This document shows, piece by piece, positions 9,041 to 17,084 of a stretch of 64,000 nucleotides of DNA. The notes beneath the pieces are model-generated. The model was not told where the DNA came from and searched no databases. It saw only the letters and a list, made by a program, of their open reading frames with translations. The translations under genes were made by a program, and so were the position numbers. The stretch's first letter is position 1; each line of letters opens with the position of its first letter. This DNA comes from Nostoc calcicola FACHB-3891 (GTDB lineage: Bacteria; Cyanobacteriota; Cyanobacteriia; Cyanobacteriales; Nostocaceae). The stretch lies in NCBI RefSeq assembly GCF_014697355.1, contig NZ_JACJRQ010000016.1, positions 1 to 64,000 of the forward strand, written 5' to 3'.

Positions 9041-9175
9041 CAATACAGTTCAGTTAAGTATTTCTTCCTTTTCTTTGCGTTCTTCTCTGACGAGACGCTG
9101 CGCGAATGCGTCCTTTGCGGTTTGTTAAAAAAATTGACTTTTACAAAGAGTTTTAGCCTTGACTGAACCGTATTG
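9041..9175. mobile_element. CAATAC-type miniature element, older copy
   Basis: Starts CAATACAGTTCAGTTAA and ends TTGACTGAACCGTATTG, giving an imperfect terminal inverted repeat of about 15 bp. The flanks GTCTATACTC and GCCCATACCA match at only 6 of 10 positions, as expected for a decayed target duplication. The interior resembles 22688-22830 and differs from the 125-bp copies. Confidence 0.65.
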
Positions 9176-9222
9176 GCCCATACCATACGCAATTGCAAAC
9201 CGCCATAATGACGATCTTCCGA

Positions 9223-10623
9223 TTATTTCACTGGTTCAAAATCATACCCAGTACGAGAGCGAGAGCCAGGAACGATTTTTACAAGTTGGACTGGGGCAGT
9301 GCGATCGCCTGATGCTAAAAACCGAATTGTACCAGAAGCACCAGTGGCAGAAAAGTCAGAGGATAAGAGTGCTTTTTGGACTCCAGATCGTGTGGGATTG
9401 CGTTCTAAGGCGGCAATCAGAGCTACTGTAGCATCATAACTCAGGGCAGTTCGCCAACTCACGTCACCACCCCATAACTGCCGGGATTTCTGAGGAAAAT
9501 CTGACATTGGATTGCCCTCAATATGCCAGGGAACTGCTACTATCATGCCCACGGCTTGATCCCTGCCAATTTCTAAAGTTTTAACGGTGTAAATATTATC
9601 TCCCCCCAGAAGTGTTAGCTGTTTCTGGTTAACCTGAACCACCTGCAACGCTTTATCTTGAGTCTTAGTGTTGGGAACTAACATCAACACTTCTGCACCT
9701 TGTTTAATAGCTTGTTCTACACTTTTAGCAGCACTAAAATCTGCTTGGGATAAGTCAAATTCACTTGATACTTGTCCACCCTCCAGGGAAACAGATGAAA
9801 CAAATTCAGACTTTAAAGACTGGCTATAGTTACTTTCAGAATTAAAGAAAACCGCTGCATTTTTTTTCTGTAAAGTTTTCACCATGTAATTGGCTAATGT
9901 TCTGGCTGCCATGAAATCACTAGGAACTGTCCGAAAAACATAGCGGCTAAAGTTAGAAATTTTCACAGAAGTACTGGTAGGAGAAATGGCTACCAGTTCT
10001 CCGGCATTGTAGACTGTGCCTGCGGCTAAGGTGGTATCGCTGGCATTAGGACCGACTACACCGATTACTTGGGGATTGTTAACTAAGTTGGAAGCGATTT
10101 TTTGAGAGATTTCTGGATTATTATCATCATTAGCTATCCCTACTTTCAATGGCACATTCTTAATTCCTCCAGAAGTATTAATAGAATTTTGGGCTTGTGC
10201 AATGCCACGTAAAATTTCTAGGGAAGTATTAGGATCGGTACCTATTGGTACTGAGCCAACAATAGTATAGCTTTGAGAAGTGCCAATCCGGGCATTATTC
10301 AGATATATCAGTGCCTCTGGATCGTTTGGTCGCAGTTTAAGTGATGTTTGGAAACTAGCGATCGCCTTATCATAACTTTTAGCCGCGATCGCTTGTACTC
10401 CCTCTTTTTTTGCCGGATCAATTTCACCTGGAATTAAAGTTTTTTCGCCAAAACTAATGCGGTCTTCTAATGGTAGATTGCTCGCTGGTTCGGCCGTTTT
10501 TTGAGTAATAGTATTACTAATATTGATCCCATTTCTAGTAAACCACCAAATACCAGTACCGACTATTCCAACTGTCAGCAACAGAGCCAATACTAAAACT
10601 ACGGTTTCATTCTTTTGTGACAT
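9223..10623 (-). CDS. Membrane-anchored TPR plus LivJ-type substrate-binding protein
   Basis: A 466-aa protein with three parts. An N-terminal anchor (MSQKNETVVLVLALLLTVGI, ending in WWF) is nearly the same as in the two PstS-like neighbours. A TPR-like helix pair follows at about 75-115 (KSYDKAIASFQTSLKLRPND). The rest is a type-1 periplasmic-binding fold of the branched-chain amino-acid/LivJ class at about 135-466 (LKVGIANDDNNPEISQKIA-like strand, VIGVVGPNASDTTLAAG, ISPTSTSVKISNFSRYVFRT, ALSYDATVALIAAL). There are no LivHMGF transporter genes beside it. The shared anchor on a different PBP fold suggests that the three proteins are used in one membrane system. The ligand is unknown. Confidence 0.82.
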   Translation of the reverse strand: MSQKNETVVLVLALLLTVGIVGTGIWWFTRNGINISNTITQKTAEPASNLPLEDRISFGEKTLIPGEIDPAKKEGVQAIAAKSYDKAIASFQTSLKLRPNDPEALIYLNNARIGTSQSYTIVGSVPIGTDPNTSLEILRGIAQAQNSINTSGGIKNVPLKVGIANDDNNPEISQKIASNLVNNPQVIGVVGPNASDTTLAAGTVYNAGELVAISPTSTSVKISNFSRYVFRTVPSDFMAARTLANYMVKTLQKKNAAVFFNSESNYSQSLKSEFVSSVSLEGGQVSSEFDLSQADFSAAKSVEQAIKQGAEVLMLVPNTKTQDKALQVVQVNQKQLTLLGGDNIYTVKTLEIGRDQAVGMIVAVPWHIEGNPMSDFPQKSRQLWGGDVSWRTALSYDATVALIAALERNPTRSGVQKALLSSDFSATGASGTIRFLASGDRTAPVQLVKIVPGSRSRTGYDFEPVK

Positions 10624-10837
10624 GAATAAAATTTAATAAAATAAAAATGTTTATTATTTAATTTTTTTAAAGAATTCAGGAGTCATAATTCAGAATAATT
10701 ATATAATTAAGCGTACTATATATATCTTATTTTTTAATTTTCTTAAAATTACCAAGCTTAGTATCTAAGTTTTATTAAATTTTGACTACTGACTCCTTAC
10801 TGAATTCTGAATTCTGAATTCTGACTCCTGACAATAA

Positions 10838-11917
10838 TTATTTGATTCTGACAAATCCAGCCTTTTCAATAAATTCTTGACCTTGAGGTGTCAGCAGCCA
10901 ATTTCCATAAGCTTCTCCAGCTTGCTGATCTGTTTGATTATTCTGTTTAACGATGACAAATAAATTCCGAGTAATGGGATATTCACCACTACGAAAAGCC
11001 TGACTATTTAACTGATTACGTTTATTAGGACATGCCGATGGAGAGACAAAAGGTTCTTGATAGGGAGGTACAAATTTATCGCTTGTGCGTGCTATTGGTA
11101 GGGACTTAATCATACACTGGGGTACAATTTCTGGGGCAGAACCATAGTAAATTCCACCAGGATTTGCAGATAATTTTCGCAGGGCTTCAGTGGTGGTGTC
11201 AATATAGTTAACGTTGACACCAAAATCCTCTTTATTGAGAACATTCTCTACAAAAAACTCTACTGTCCCTCCAGCTTCTTTGCTGCGAGTGTAGACTGTA
11301 ATTGGTAAATTTGTTCCACCTACTTCTTGCCAGTTAGTAATTTTACCTGTATAAATATCTTTCAGTTGAGTGACAGTTAAACCAGGAATATTGAGATTGT
11401 GATTAACTGCGATCGCAATTCCATCAATCGCCACCGGAATTTCTTTTAAACTAAATCCTTTTTGTTGAGCTTCTATATTTTCTTGGGCTTTGACTGAGCG
11501 AGAAGATTGGGAAAAAGCTAGTTGATTAGCTATTAACATTTTAATCCCAGTGCCAGATCCTGGTTTTTCATTAATTGGTTGAATGTAACGTAAACTAAAT
11601 TGAGGGCATAGCCTTAGCAATTGGGAATCTACATCTTTACGAATAGGCGCCCAGGTTGTGCTACCACCATAATTGAATGTCCCCTGTGGGAGGTTTGGCA
11701 CCTCACATTTGCTATTAACAGGAGTGGGATTGCTAGTATTGCCATTCATCGACTGGTTCGGAACAGAAATAGGATTGCGCTGATTGCTATTCGCCGATTG
11801 ATTACCAATATTTAATTGCGCCCACCGTTCCATAAAAAACCATAAGCCACCAAAGATTAAACCAATGGTGATGATAACGGCTAAGAAAAGACTAAGCGTT
11901 TCGTTTTTCTGAGACAT
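10838..11917 (-). CDS. Membrane-anchored PstS-like substrate-binding protein (copy B)
   Basis: A 359-aa paralog of the protein at 7775-8821. It has an N-terminal anchor (MSQKNETLSLFLAVIITIGL, ending in GGLWFF), a long Asn/Ser/Pro linker to about residue 75, then a PstS-type binding domain (FNYGGSTTWAPIR, PGSGTGIKMLIANQLAFSQS, IPGLTVTQLKDIYTGKITNW, TPQGQEFIEKAGFVRIK). Its start lies only 26 bp after the stop of the upstream Ser/Thr kinase gene on the same strand, so the two are very probably co-transcribed. Transport partners are absent. A ligand-sensing subunit for the kinase is a plausible inference. Confidence 0.85.
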   Translation of the reverse strand: MSQKNETLSLFLAVIITIGLIFGGLWFFMERWAQLNIGNQSANSNQRNPISVPNQSMNGNTSNPTPVNSKCEVPNLPQGTFNYGGSTTWAPIRKDVDSQLLRLCPQFSLRYIQPINEKPGSGTGIKMLIANQLAFSQSSRSVKAQENIEAQQKGFSLKEIPVAIDGIAIAVNHNLNIPGLTVTQLKDIYTGKITNWQEVGGTNLPITVYTRSKEAGGTVEFFVENVLNKEDFGVNVNYIDTTTEALRKLSANPGGIYYGSAPEIVPQCMIKSLPIARTSDKFVPPYQEPFVSPSACPNKRNQLNSQAFRSGEYPITRNLFVIVKQNNQTDQQAGEAYGNWLLTPQGQEFIEKAGFVRIK

Positions 11918-11943
11918 AGATAGGTGTTAGCACCAGGAGTTTT

Positions 11944-13341
11944 TTAAAGTATGAGAGATAGTAATTTATAAACTAGTCGAAATATCGCTGTCAGGGAAAT
12001 AGCTACTAAGCTGCCTGCAACTGCTAAAACAACTACTGACTGAATATCAAGACTTCCTTGTAAAAAGGGTAGAAAAAAAATAATAGCAAAAGTAATTGCT
12101 GGAATAATTAATAAATCGAACTTTTCAATCCACCGTCTGGTTTGGGCAAATATCAGTATCCCCAAAATTAGGGATGCAACAGTTAAAGTGATGATTGGTG
12201 ATTTTACTAGACTGAAGAGGGCGATCGCTATCAATGCACCCTCAAATCCACTGAAAGCGGCTCCCCCCAATAATTCCAATGTCGAAAACGTTGGTTTAGT
12301 TGCTGGAGTACGGCGAACAGGAGGACTAGAACTTTGAGGTGATTGTGGCGGAAGTGTTGCGGAGGGGGAATTAATTTGTGTCGCGGCTAGAGGCGGTGAG
12401 TTAAGTGCATCTAGGACTTCTTGGGCTGATTGGAAACGTTGATTTGCAGCAGGTAGAAGCATGTTGTCTAAAATGCTAGCAAGGCGAGGGTTGACATTCA
12501 CTTGCATTCGCCATTTCCACTGGTTGCTATAGGCATCAAACAATTGAGTTGCTTCTTTATCCGTCAATAAGGTAATCACAGTTACAGCCAAGGCGTATAA
12601 ATCCGTAGATGGAAATACTTGACCACCAGTCATTTGTTCCGGTGGTGCAAATCCCATAGAATAAATTCCTGTGGAAGAAGCTGCACCTGATGCAACATTT
12701 GCTACTTGCTTGACTGCGCCAAAATCTAGGAGGAAGAGTTTGCCATCACGACGACGCATGATATTAGAAGGTTTGATATCTCTGTGGATGATGCCTTTTT
12801 CATGGACAAACTTGAGTACCTTCAAGATTTCTTGCAACAGTTCTAACACTTGTTGTTCAGAAAACTTTCCCTGTTGAGCTAATTCTTCTTCTAAGTTTTG
12901 CCCATCAATATATTCTTGTACTAAGTAAAAAAATTGGTCTTGCTGTCCTGGTTGCAAGCTATTAACTATTACTGGAAAAAAGGCAAATAAATCAGGAATT
13001 TGCTCGTGTTCGTTGCCTATTTGGGCTAAAACTTCTGCCTCTCTCTCAAACATTATCTGTGCTTGGTGCAATTGAGTCGAGGTTAAATTTCCCGCTGGTT
13101 GAAACTGCTTAACTACGCATTGACGCATTCCAGGAATTCGGCGATCGCGTGCCAAAAATGCTGCTCCAAATCCACCTCTACCCAACAACTTGATGGTCAC
13201 ATATCGCCCATCAAGTAACAGTGGCATACCACAACTAGTACAGTACTTTTGCTGCGTTGTTTTCAGGGTTGTAATATCATCTAAATCGGCAAAATAGTTT
13301 TGTGGGCGTGGGCAACGTGGGCGAGTACAGTAAACTTCCAT
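11944..13341 (-). CDS. Zinc-ribbon Ser/Thr protein kinase with C-terminal membrane segments
   Basis: Eukaryote-type Ser/Thr kinase, 465 aa. An N-terminal zinc ribbon is formed by four cysteines (C5, C10, C34, C37: CTRPRC and CTSC). The kinase domain spans about 48-320, with a glycine loop LGRGGFGAAFLA, VVK lysine, HRDIKPSN near 187, LLDFGAVKQV near 205 and FAPPEQ; all catalytic residues are present. A Pro/Ser-rich linker follows, then a hydrophobic C-terminus (about 360-465) with three to four predicted membrane spans and no extracytoplasmic sensor domain. It is the first gene of a minus-strand run whose next three genes encode membrane-anchored binding proteins, so they may supply the missing sensor. 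Targets are unknown. Confidence 0.88.
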   Translation of the reverse strand: MEVYCTRPRCPRPQNYFADLDDITTLKTTQQKYCTSCGMPLLLDGRYVTIKLLGRGGFGAAFLARDRRIPGMRQCVVKQFQPAGNLTSTQLHQAQIMFEREAEVLAQIGNEHEQIPDLFAFFPVIVNSLQPGQQDQFFYLVQEYIDGQNLEEELAQQGKFSEQQVLELLQEILKVLKFVHEKGIIHRDIKPSNIMRRRDGKLFLLDFGAVKQVANVASGAASSTGIYSMGFAPPEQMTGGQVFPSTDLYALAVTVITLLTDKEATQLFDAYSNQWKWRMQVNVNPRLASILDNMLLPAANQRFQSAQEVLDALNSPPLAATQINSPSATLPPQSPQSSSPPVRRTPATKPTFSTLELLGGAAFSGFEGALIAIALFSLVKSPIITLTVASLILGILIFAQTRRWIEKFDLLIIPAITFAIIFFLPFLQGSLDIQSVVVLAVAGSLVAISLTAIFRLVYKLLSLIL

Positions 13342-13653
13342 TTTCGTGATTAGTCATTAGTCAAAATAATTCGTAATTGATAATTCGCAATTCGTTTAGC
13401 TTACAGAGAAACTAAATTTCTTTATCAAGAACAGGAAACTTTTTCTTTATGTTAAATCCCTAGCTTGTCTACAGCACTTGGGGTAATAATTACGAATTAC
13501 GAATTACGAATTATTTGGTCATTTATAAAAAACAAATGACATGGACGCTGGAAGGGCGATTTTTCCTACTCCTGAGTGGAAGGAGGCTACGCCTTCGCGC
13601 AGCGTGTCGCAGACAAGCGTCCTGTAGGTAAGGTTAGGACTAATGACCAGATT
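13342..13653. other. Intergenic region with short direct repeats
   Basis: Contains repeated AATTACGAATTACGAATT and GTAATTGATAATTCGCAATTCG, plus a GC-rich piece (GGCTACGCCTTCGCGCAGCG) of a kind seen at several other sites (for example 15960 and 22745). No gene is supported. Confidence 0.6.
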
Positions 13654-14667
13654 TTAGTCTTCGCCGCCAGAGGTGGGCGTTGCTATATCCAATGTAGTTA
13701 GGACTATGTTTTTTTGTGTCAATGTTAACACATCTTGGTTCCATCCAGGGTTAGCAAACTGGGGCAAAATTTCTTGACTAAAGGCTTCTGCGGCTTTGGA
13801 TCTATAGCGATTGGGATTAAAAATCAGCCATAGCGTCCGTTTGACGACGACGCTTTCAATGTCGGCACAGTGGAGAACGCCCATTTGTAGTTCCTTGGCG
13901 ATCGCGCTAGTGGAGACAAATGCAGCTCCCAAACCAGATTGCACAGCATTTTTAATTGCTTCAATGGAATTTAGTTCCATTTCAACTTTAAAACGCCTGG
14001 TATCAATTTCACAACGTGCTAAAACTTGGTCAATTACTTTGCGGATTGTCGATTGGGAATCTAAAGCAATGAATTGTAATTTATATAGGTCTTCTTTTTG
14101 GATTTTTTCAAGTTTGGCTAAGGGATGAAAGACGGGTAAAATCAGTGCTAGTTCATCTTCAGCGTAAGGAATAACTTCCAAAGATTCTGCTAGTTCACTG
14201 GGAATCTCACCACCGATGATGGCGAGATCGACTTGTCCGTTAGCGACACTCCAAGCAGTGCGTCGAGTTGAGTGGACGTGCAATTGCACTGCCACATCTG
14301 GATATCTTTGTCGGAACATACCGATCATTCTGGGCAAAAGATAAGTGCCAGTGGTTTGAGAAGCACCGACAATTAAAGTACCGCCTTGGAGATTTTGCAA
14401 ATCCTCGATGGCGCGGCAGGTTTCCTGACACAAACTGAGGATTTTTTCGCCGTAGCTTAAGAGTAGATGCCCAGCTTCGGTTAATTGGGCGCGTCGTCCT
14501 CCACGATCGAATAAAGGAACATCGAGCTGCCGTTCGAGATTTTGCACTTGCAAGCTGACGGCAGGTTGGGAGACATAAAGACTATCAGCAGCGCGCTTGA
14601 AGCTCCCTTCTACAGCGATCGCTTTGAGGATACGTAACTGATCTAAAGTGAAAGGAAGGTCAGACAT
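13654..14667 (-). CDS. rbcR: LysR-family regulator, RbcR/Ycf30 type
   Basis: LysR-type regulator (337 aa from the preferred start). It has an N-terminal winged helix ([20 protein letters not shown], then [18 protein letters not shown]) and a linker helix, followed by a two-lobed effector domain ([47 protein letters not shown]). This pattern matches the cyanobacterial RbcR / chloroplast Ycf30 group that activates RuBisCO operon transcription; CmpR and NdhR are more distant relatives. The frame extends to 14709, but [14 protein letters not shown] at 14667 is the family start. It is divergent from the NnrU-family gene, and the 213-bp shared upstream region could carry an autoregulatory LysR site. 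It precedes ndhF, as remembered for other Nostoc-type genomes. Confidence 0.88.
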   Translation of the reverse strand: MSDLPFTLDQLRILKAIAVEGSFKRAADSLYVSQPAVSLQVQNLERQLDVPLFDRGGRRAQLTEAGHLLLSYGEKILSLCQETCRAIEDLQNLQGGTLIVGASQTTGTYLLPRMIGMFRQRYPDVAVQLHVHSTRRTAWSVANGQVDLAIIGGEIPSELAESLEVIPYAEDELALILPVFHPLAKLEKIQKEDLYKLQFIALDSQSTIRKVIDQVLARCEIDTRRFKVEMELNSIEAIKNAVQSGLGAAFVSTSAIAKELQMGVLHCADIESVVVKRTLWLIFNPNRYRSKAAEAFSQEILPQFANPGWNQDVLTLTQKNIVLTTLDIATPTSGGED

Positions 14668-14880
14668 AAGGCTCAACCCACAAACTTTGAAAGGAGCGGA
14701 TGTAAGCAAGAAATCACCTTTGCCAGCAATGGGCTAGGTATGATTTGTTGCATCTTAAACTTTAAGGCTTGACTCGAAAAAGACAGTAGCACAACATCTT
14801 GACTAAAGTCCCCTTTTGAATACTTTGTGGTATTGGTTGTACTGAATTCAGTTTTCTTTAAATTACTTCACCCGTGTATT

Positions 14881-15603
14881 ATGATGCCGATTTCATGGTT
14901 GACACCCAGTCATTTTGTCATACTGGGGTTAGAAATAGTTTTTGCGATCGCTCACAGTGGAGGCGCTGCTTTGCGCCCAAGGGCAGAAAAATACATTGGG
15001 CCGAGGCTTTATCGTATTCTTTTTGCATTAGTCAGCCTACCATTGGCTGTAATCTTAATTATTTACTTTTTTGGGCATCGCTATGATGGTTTGCAACTTT
15101 GGCAGGTACAGGGAGTGCCGGGAGTGCGAGAAGTTGTTTGGGTACTCTCAGCAATCTCGTTTTTGTTTTTATATCCTGCTACCTTCAATCTACTAGAAAT
15201 TGCTGCCATTCAAAAGCCTGAAGTTCATCTCTACGAAACAGGAATTATTCGGATTACTCGTCATCCCCAGATGGTAGGACAAATAATTTGGTGTATTGCC
15301 CACACTCTCTGGCTGGGTACTACTTTTACCCTTGTAACCTCCATAGGGCTGGTATTACATCACTTGTTTGGGGTTTGGCACGGCGATCGCCGCTTGAGCT
15401 TACGCTATGGAGAAGCCTTTGAAATCGTCAAACAGCGGACTTCAATTATTCCCTTCAAAGCAATTATTGACGGACGTCAATCTATCAAATGGCAGGAATT
15501 TTTCCGGCCTGCCTATTTAGGAGTTGCGATTTTTGTAGGTTTGCTTTGGTGGTCGCACCCTCTATTGCTGGAAGCAACTGGTAGGATAAGATGGGGATTC
15601 TAA
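14881..15603 (+). CDS. NnrU-family membrane protein
   Basis: A 240-aa integral membrane protein with about six hydrophobic spans, of the NnrU family. The family includes plant 15-cis-zeta-carotene isomerase (Z-ISO) and a bacterial protein linked to nitrite/nitric oxide metabolism. Conserved-looking residues include the early AHSGGAALRPRAEKYIGPRL, the RITRHPQMVGQIIWCIAHTL segment (histidines that could bind heme) and HHLFGVWHGDRRL. The frame can be opened upstream from a GTG at 14827, but the tandem ATGs at 14881/14884 (MMPISWLTPSHFVIL) fit better. Its role in carotenoid isomerisation is possible but not shown. It is followed by a 700-bp gap. Confidence 0.8.
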   Translation: MMPISWLTPSHFVILGLEIVFAIAHSGGAALRPRAEKYIGPRLYRILFALVSLPLAVILIIYFFGHRYDGLQLWQVQGVPGVREVVWVLSAISFLFLYPATFNLLEIAAIQKPEVHLYETGIIRITRHPQMVGQIIWCIAHTLWLGTTFTLVTSIGLVLHHLFGVWHGDRRLSLRYGEAFEIVKQRTSIIPFKAIIDGRQSIKWQEFFRPAYLGVAIFVGLLWWSHPLLLEATGRIRWGF

Positions 15604-16320
15604 CCGATCCCCAGTATCAGCATAAAATTCAAAGTCGATGAAAATTTCAGCTTATCAATTGCCCCCGAATCAATGTACGATAAATTCAAACATTTATTCA
15701 GTGGGGGTGCATTCAGTAAAATTGAAATTTTATATGGGTAGGTGTTGGTCAGTTGTCAATTCTGGGGAGTAAACCACGGATTCAGTTTCAATTAAGAGGC
15801 AGCGTCAGCAATCAGGAATTTAACGTCCAAAAAAGCCACCGTGAAAGTTGTGTAGGCTTTTTGAACCCAGACACATGAACGCGCTAAATTTATGTATAAA
15901 TTATTCTGTGTCTTCAAATTGCTCTCCTGAAAGCAGCAATGCCTAGATTGGGCTTTCCTTCGGAACGCTGCGCGTAGCTCGCTTCTCGGTAGGAGTACGC
16001 CAACGCTATTCACTGACTTACTAATCTTTCACCCAACCACTGCTAAGCAATGAATTCTAGTTACTGAGTCAAATCAATCACACTATTAATCATTGCTTGG
16101 CAAATAGTCCTCAGCCCCCACTTGAGTAGTAAAGAAAAACAAACGATTTCCTTATTAAATCCTCTAACTTTTAGTTATGGAGTTCTACTAAGCTACGCCA
16201 CTGGTTAGACATTTGGAGACCAAATGACCGCAGTGGCTCCTCCGGACTCGAAATTCAGCACTACTGAATTCAATGCAGATAGCTAGTTTGATATAAAAAC
16301 CCTATAATCCAAGAGGCGTC
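15604..16320. other. Intergenic region, no supported gene
   Basis: AT-rich with a GC-rich repeat piece near 15955-16000 (GAACGCTGCGCGTAGCTCGC) related to those at 13590 and 22745. The short open frame at 15792-16013 on the minus strand crosses this repeat and has no protein-like features. No RNA gene or promoter was recognised with confidence. Confidence 0.5.
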
Positions 16321-16707
16321 ATGGTGTTGTCGGTTAGTGAGCGGACATTTACTCAAGAAGTTTTAGAATCTCAAATTCCTGTTTTAGTTAATTTTGAAGC
16401 CCCTTGGTGCGGGTTGTGTCGCGTTATCCACCCACTTTTGTTGCAATTTCAAGCCCAATGCGGGGATGAAATTAAATTGGTGGTGGTCAACGCCGATCAA
16501 AATTTTAAATTGTCTACTACTTATAGGCTCAAGTCACTGCCCACTTTACTATTGATTGAAAATGGCGGCATTCGCCATCGCTTAGAAGGTTTTCGTGGCA
16601 GAGAAGATTTACGTCTAGCCTTAGAAGACATCAAAGTCAGCTACAGCAGTTGCCCTAAAATCTACAAGGGTTCCAAAACGGTTGACTTGGAGTGTCGGTC
16701 AGCTTGA
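16321..16707 (+). CDS. Thioredoxin-fold protein
   Basis: A 128-aa single-domain thioredoxin with no signal peptide, so it is cytoplasmic. The redox site is W29-C30-G31-L32-C33 (WCGLC) rather than the usual WCGPC. Loss of the central proline normally alters redox potential and stability of the reduced form. The rest is standard (VLVNFEAPW strand, VVVNADQNF, cis-proline in KSLPTLLLI, glycine-rich LEGFRGREDL). A C-terminal extension of about 20 residues has two more cysteines (SSCPK and DLECRSA). It sits between the rbcR/NnrU pair and ndhF1. Its partner proteins are unknown. Confidence 0.88.
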   Translation: MVLSVSERTFTQEVLESQIPVLVNFEAPWCGLCRVIHPLLLQFQAQCGDEIKLVVVNADQNFKLSTTYRLKSLPTLLLIENGGIRHRLEGFRGREDLRLALEDIKVSYSSCPKIYKGSKTVDLECRSA

Positions 16708-17084
16708 TTGTCATTGGTCATTGACCAAAACAATTCCTCTTTTCCGAGTTCTGAATAAAGAAGTGGGATTCCCCACGGGCTAAATGCCCCGCTACCGCTA
16801 ACAGCATGGGCTAAATGCCCCGCTTCGCTAATTGCACCGCTTCGCTAATTGCACTCAAAAACTCCTGAGAGGCATTGGACATTGGTTAGGACTCATCATT
16901 TAACCAAAGATAAATGACAAATCACCAATGACTAATGACAAAGGACTAATGACGAAATCTAAAACCATGCTTAATACCCCACCCAATCAGCTTTGGGTGG
17001 GTTATTTTATCCTAAAGGGTGTGTGTCACAATTGTTAACAGTTCCGACACGCTAGTCAAGAATTCTAAAATGTAGGCGTCAGTG
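16708..17084. other. Intergenic repeats upstream of ndhF1
   Basis: Two copies of GGGCTAAATGCCCCGCT (about 16777 and 16809) and two of CGCTTCGCTAATTGCAC (about 16823 and 16838) lie in tandem. They are followed by TGACAAATCACCAATGACTA-type short repeats and the terminator at 16978. The remaining 75 bp must hold the ndhF1 promoter or leader. Confidence 0.6.
16978..17008 (+). terminator. Putative terminator upstream of ndhF1
   Basis: Stem CCCACCCAA / TTGGGTGGG with a six-base loop, followed by TTATTTTAT. It is 270 bp past the thioredoxin stop and 76 bp before ndhF1, so it should insulate ndhF1 from upstream transcription. Confidence 0.65.

Noticed and set aside
9159-9431. 90-codon plus-strand frame
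   Set aside because: It starts in the right end of a mobile element and lies antisense over the well-supported TPR/LivJ-type gene.
15792-16013. 73-codon minus-strand frame in a long gap
   Set aside because: It crosses a GC-rich dispersed repeat, has no ribosome site or family feature, and has an unusual composition.
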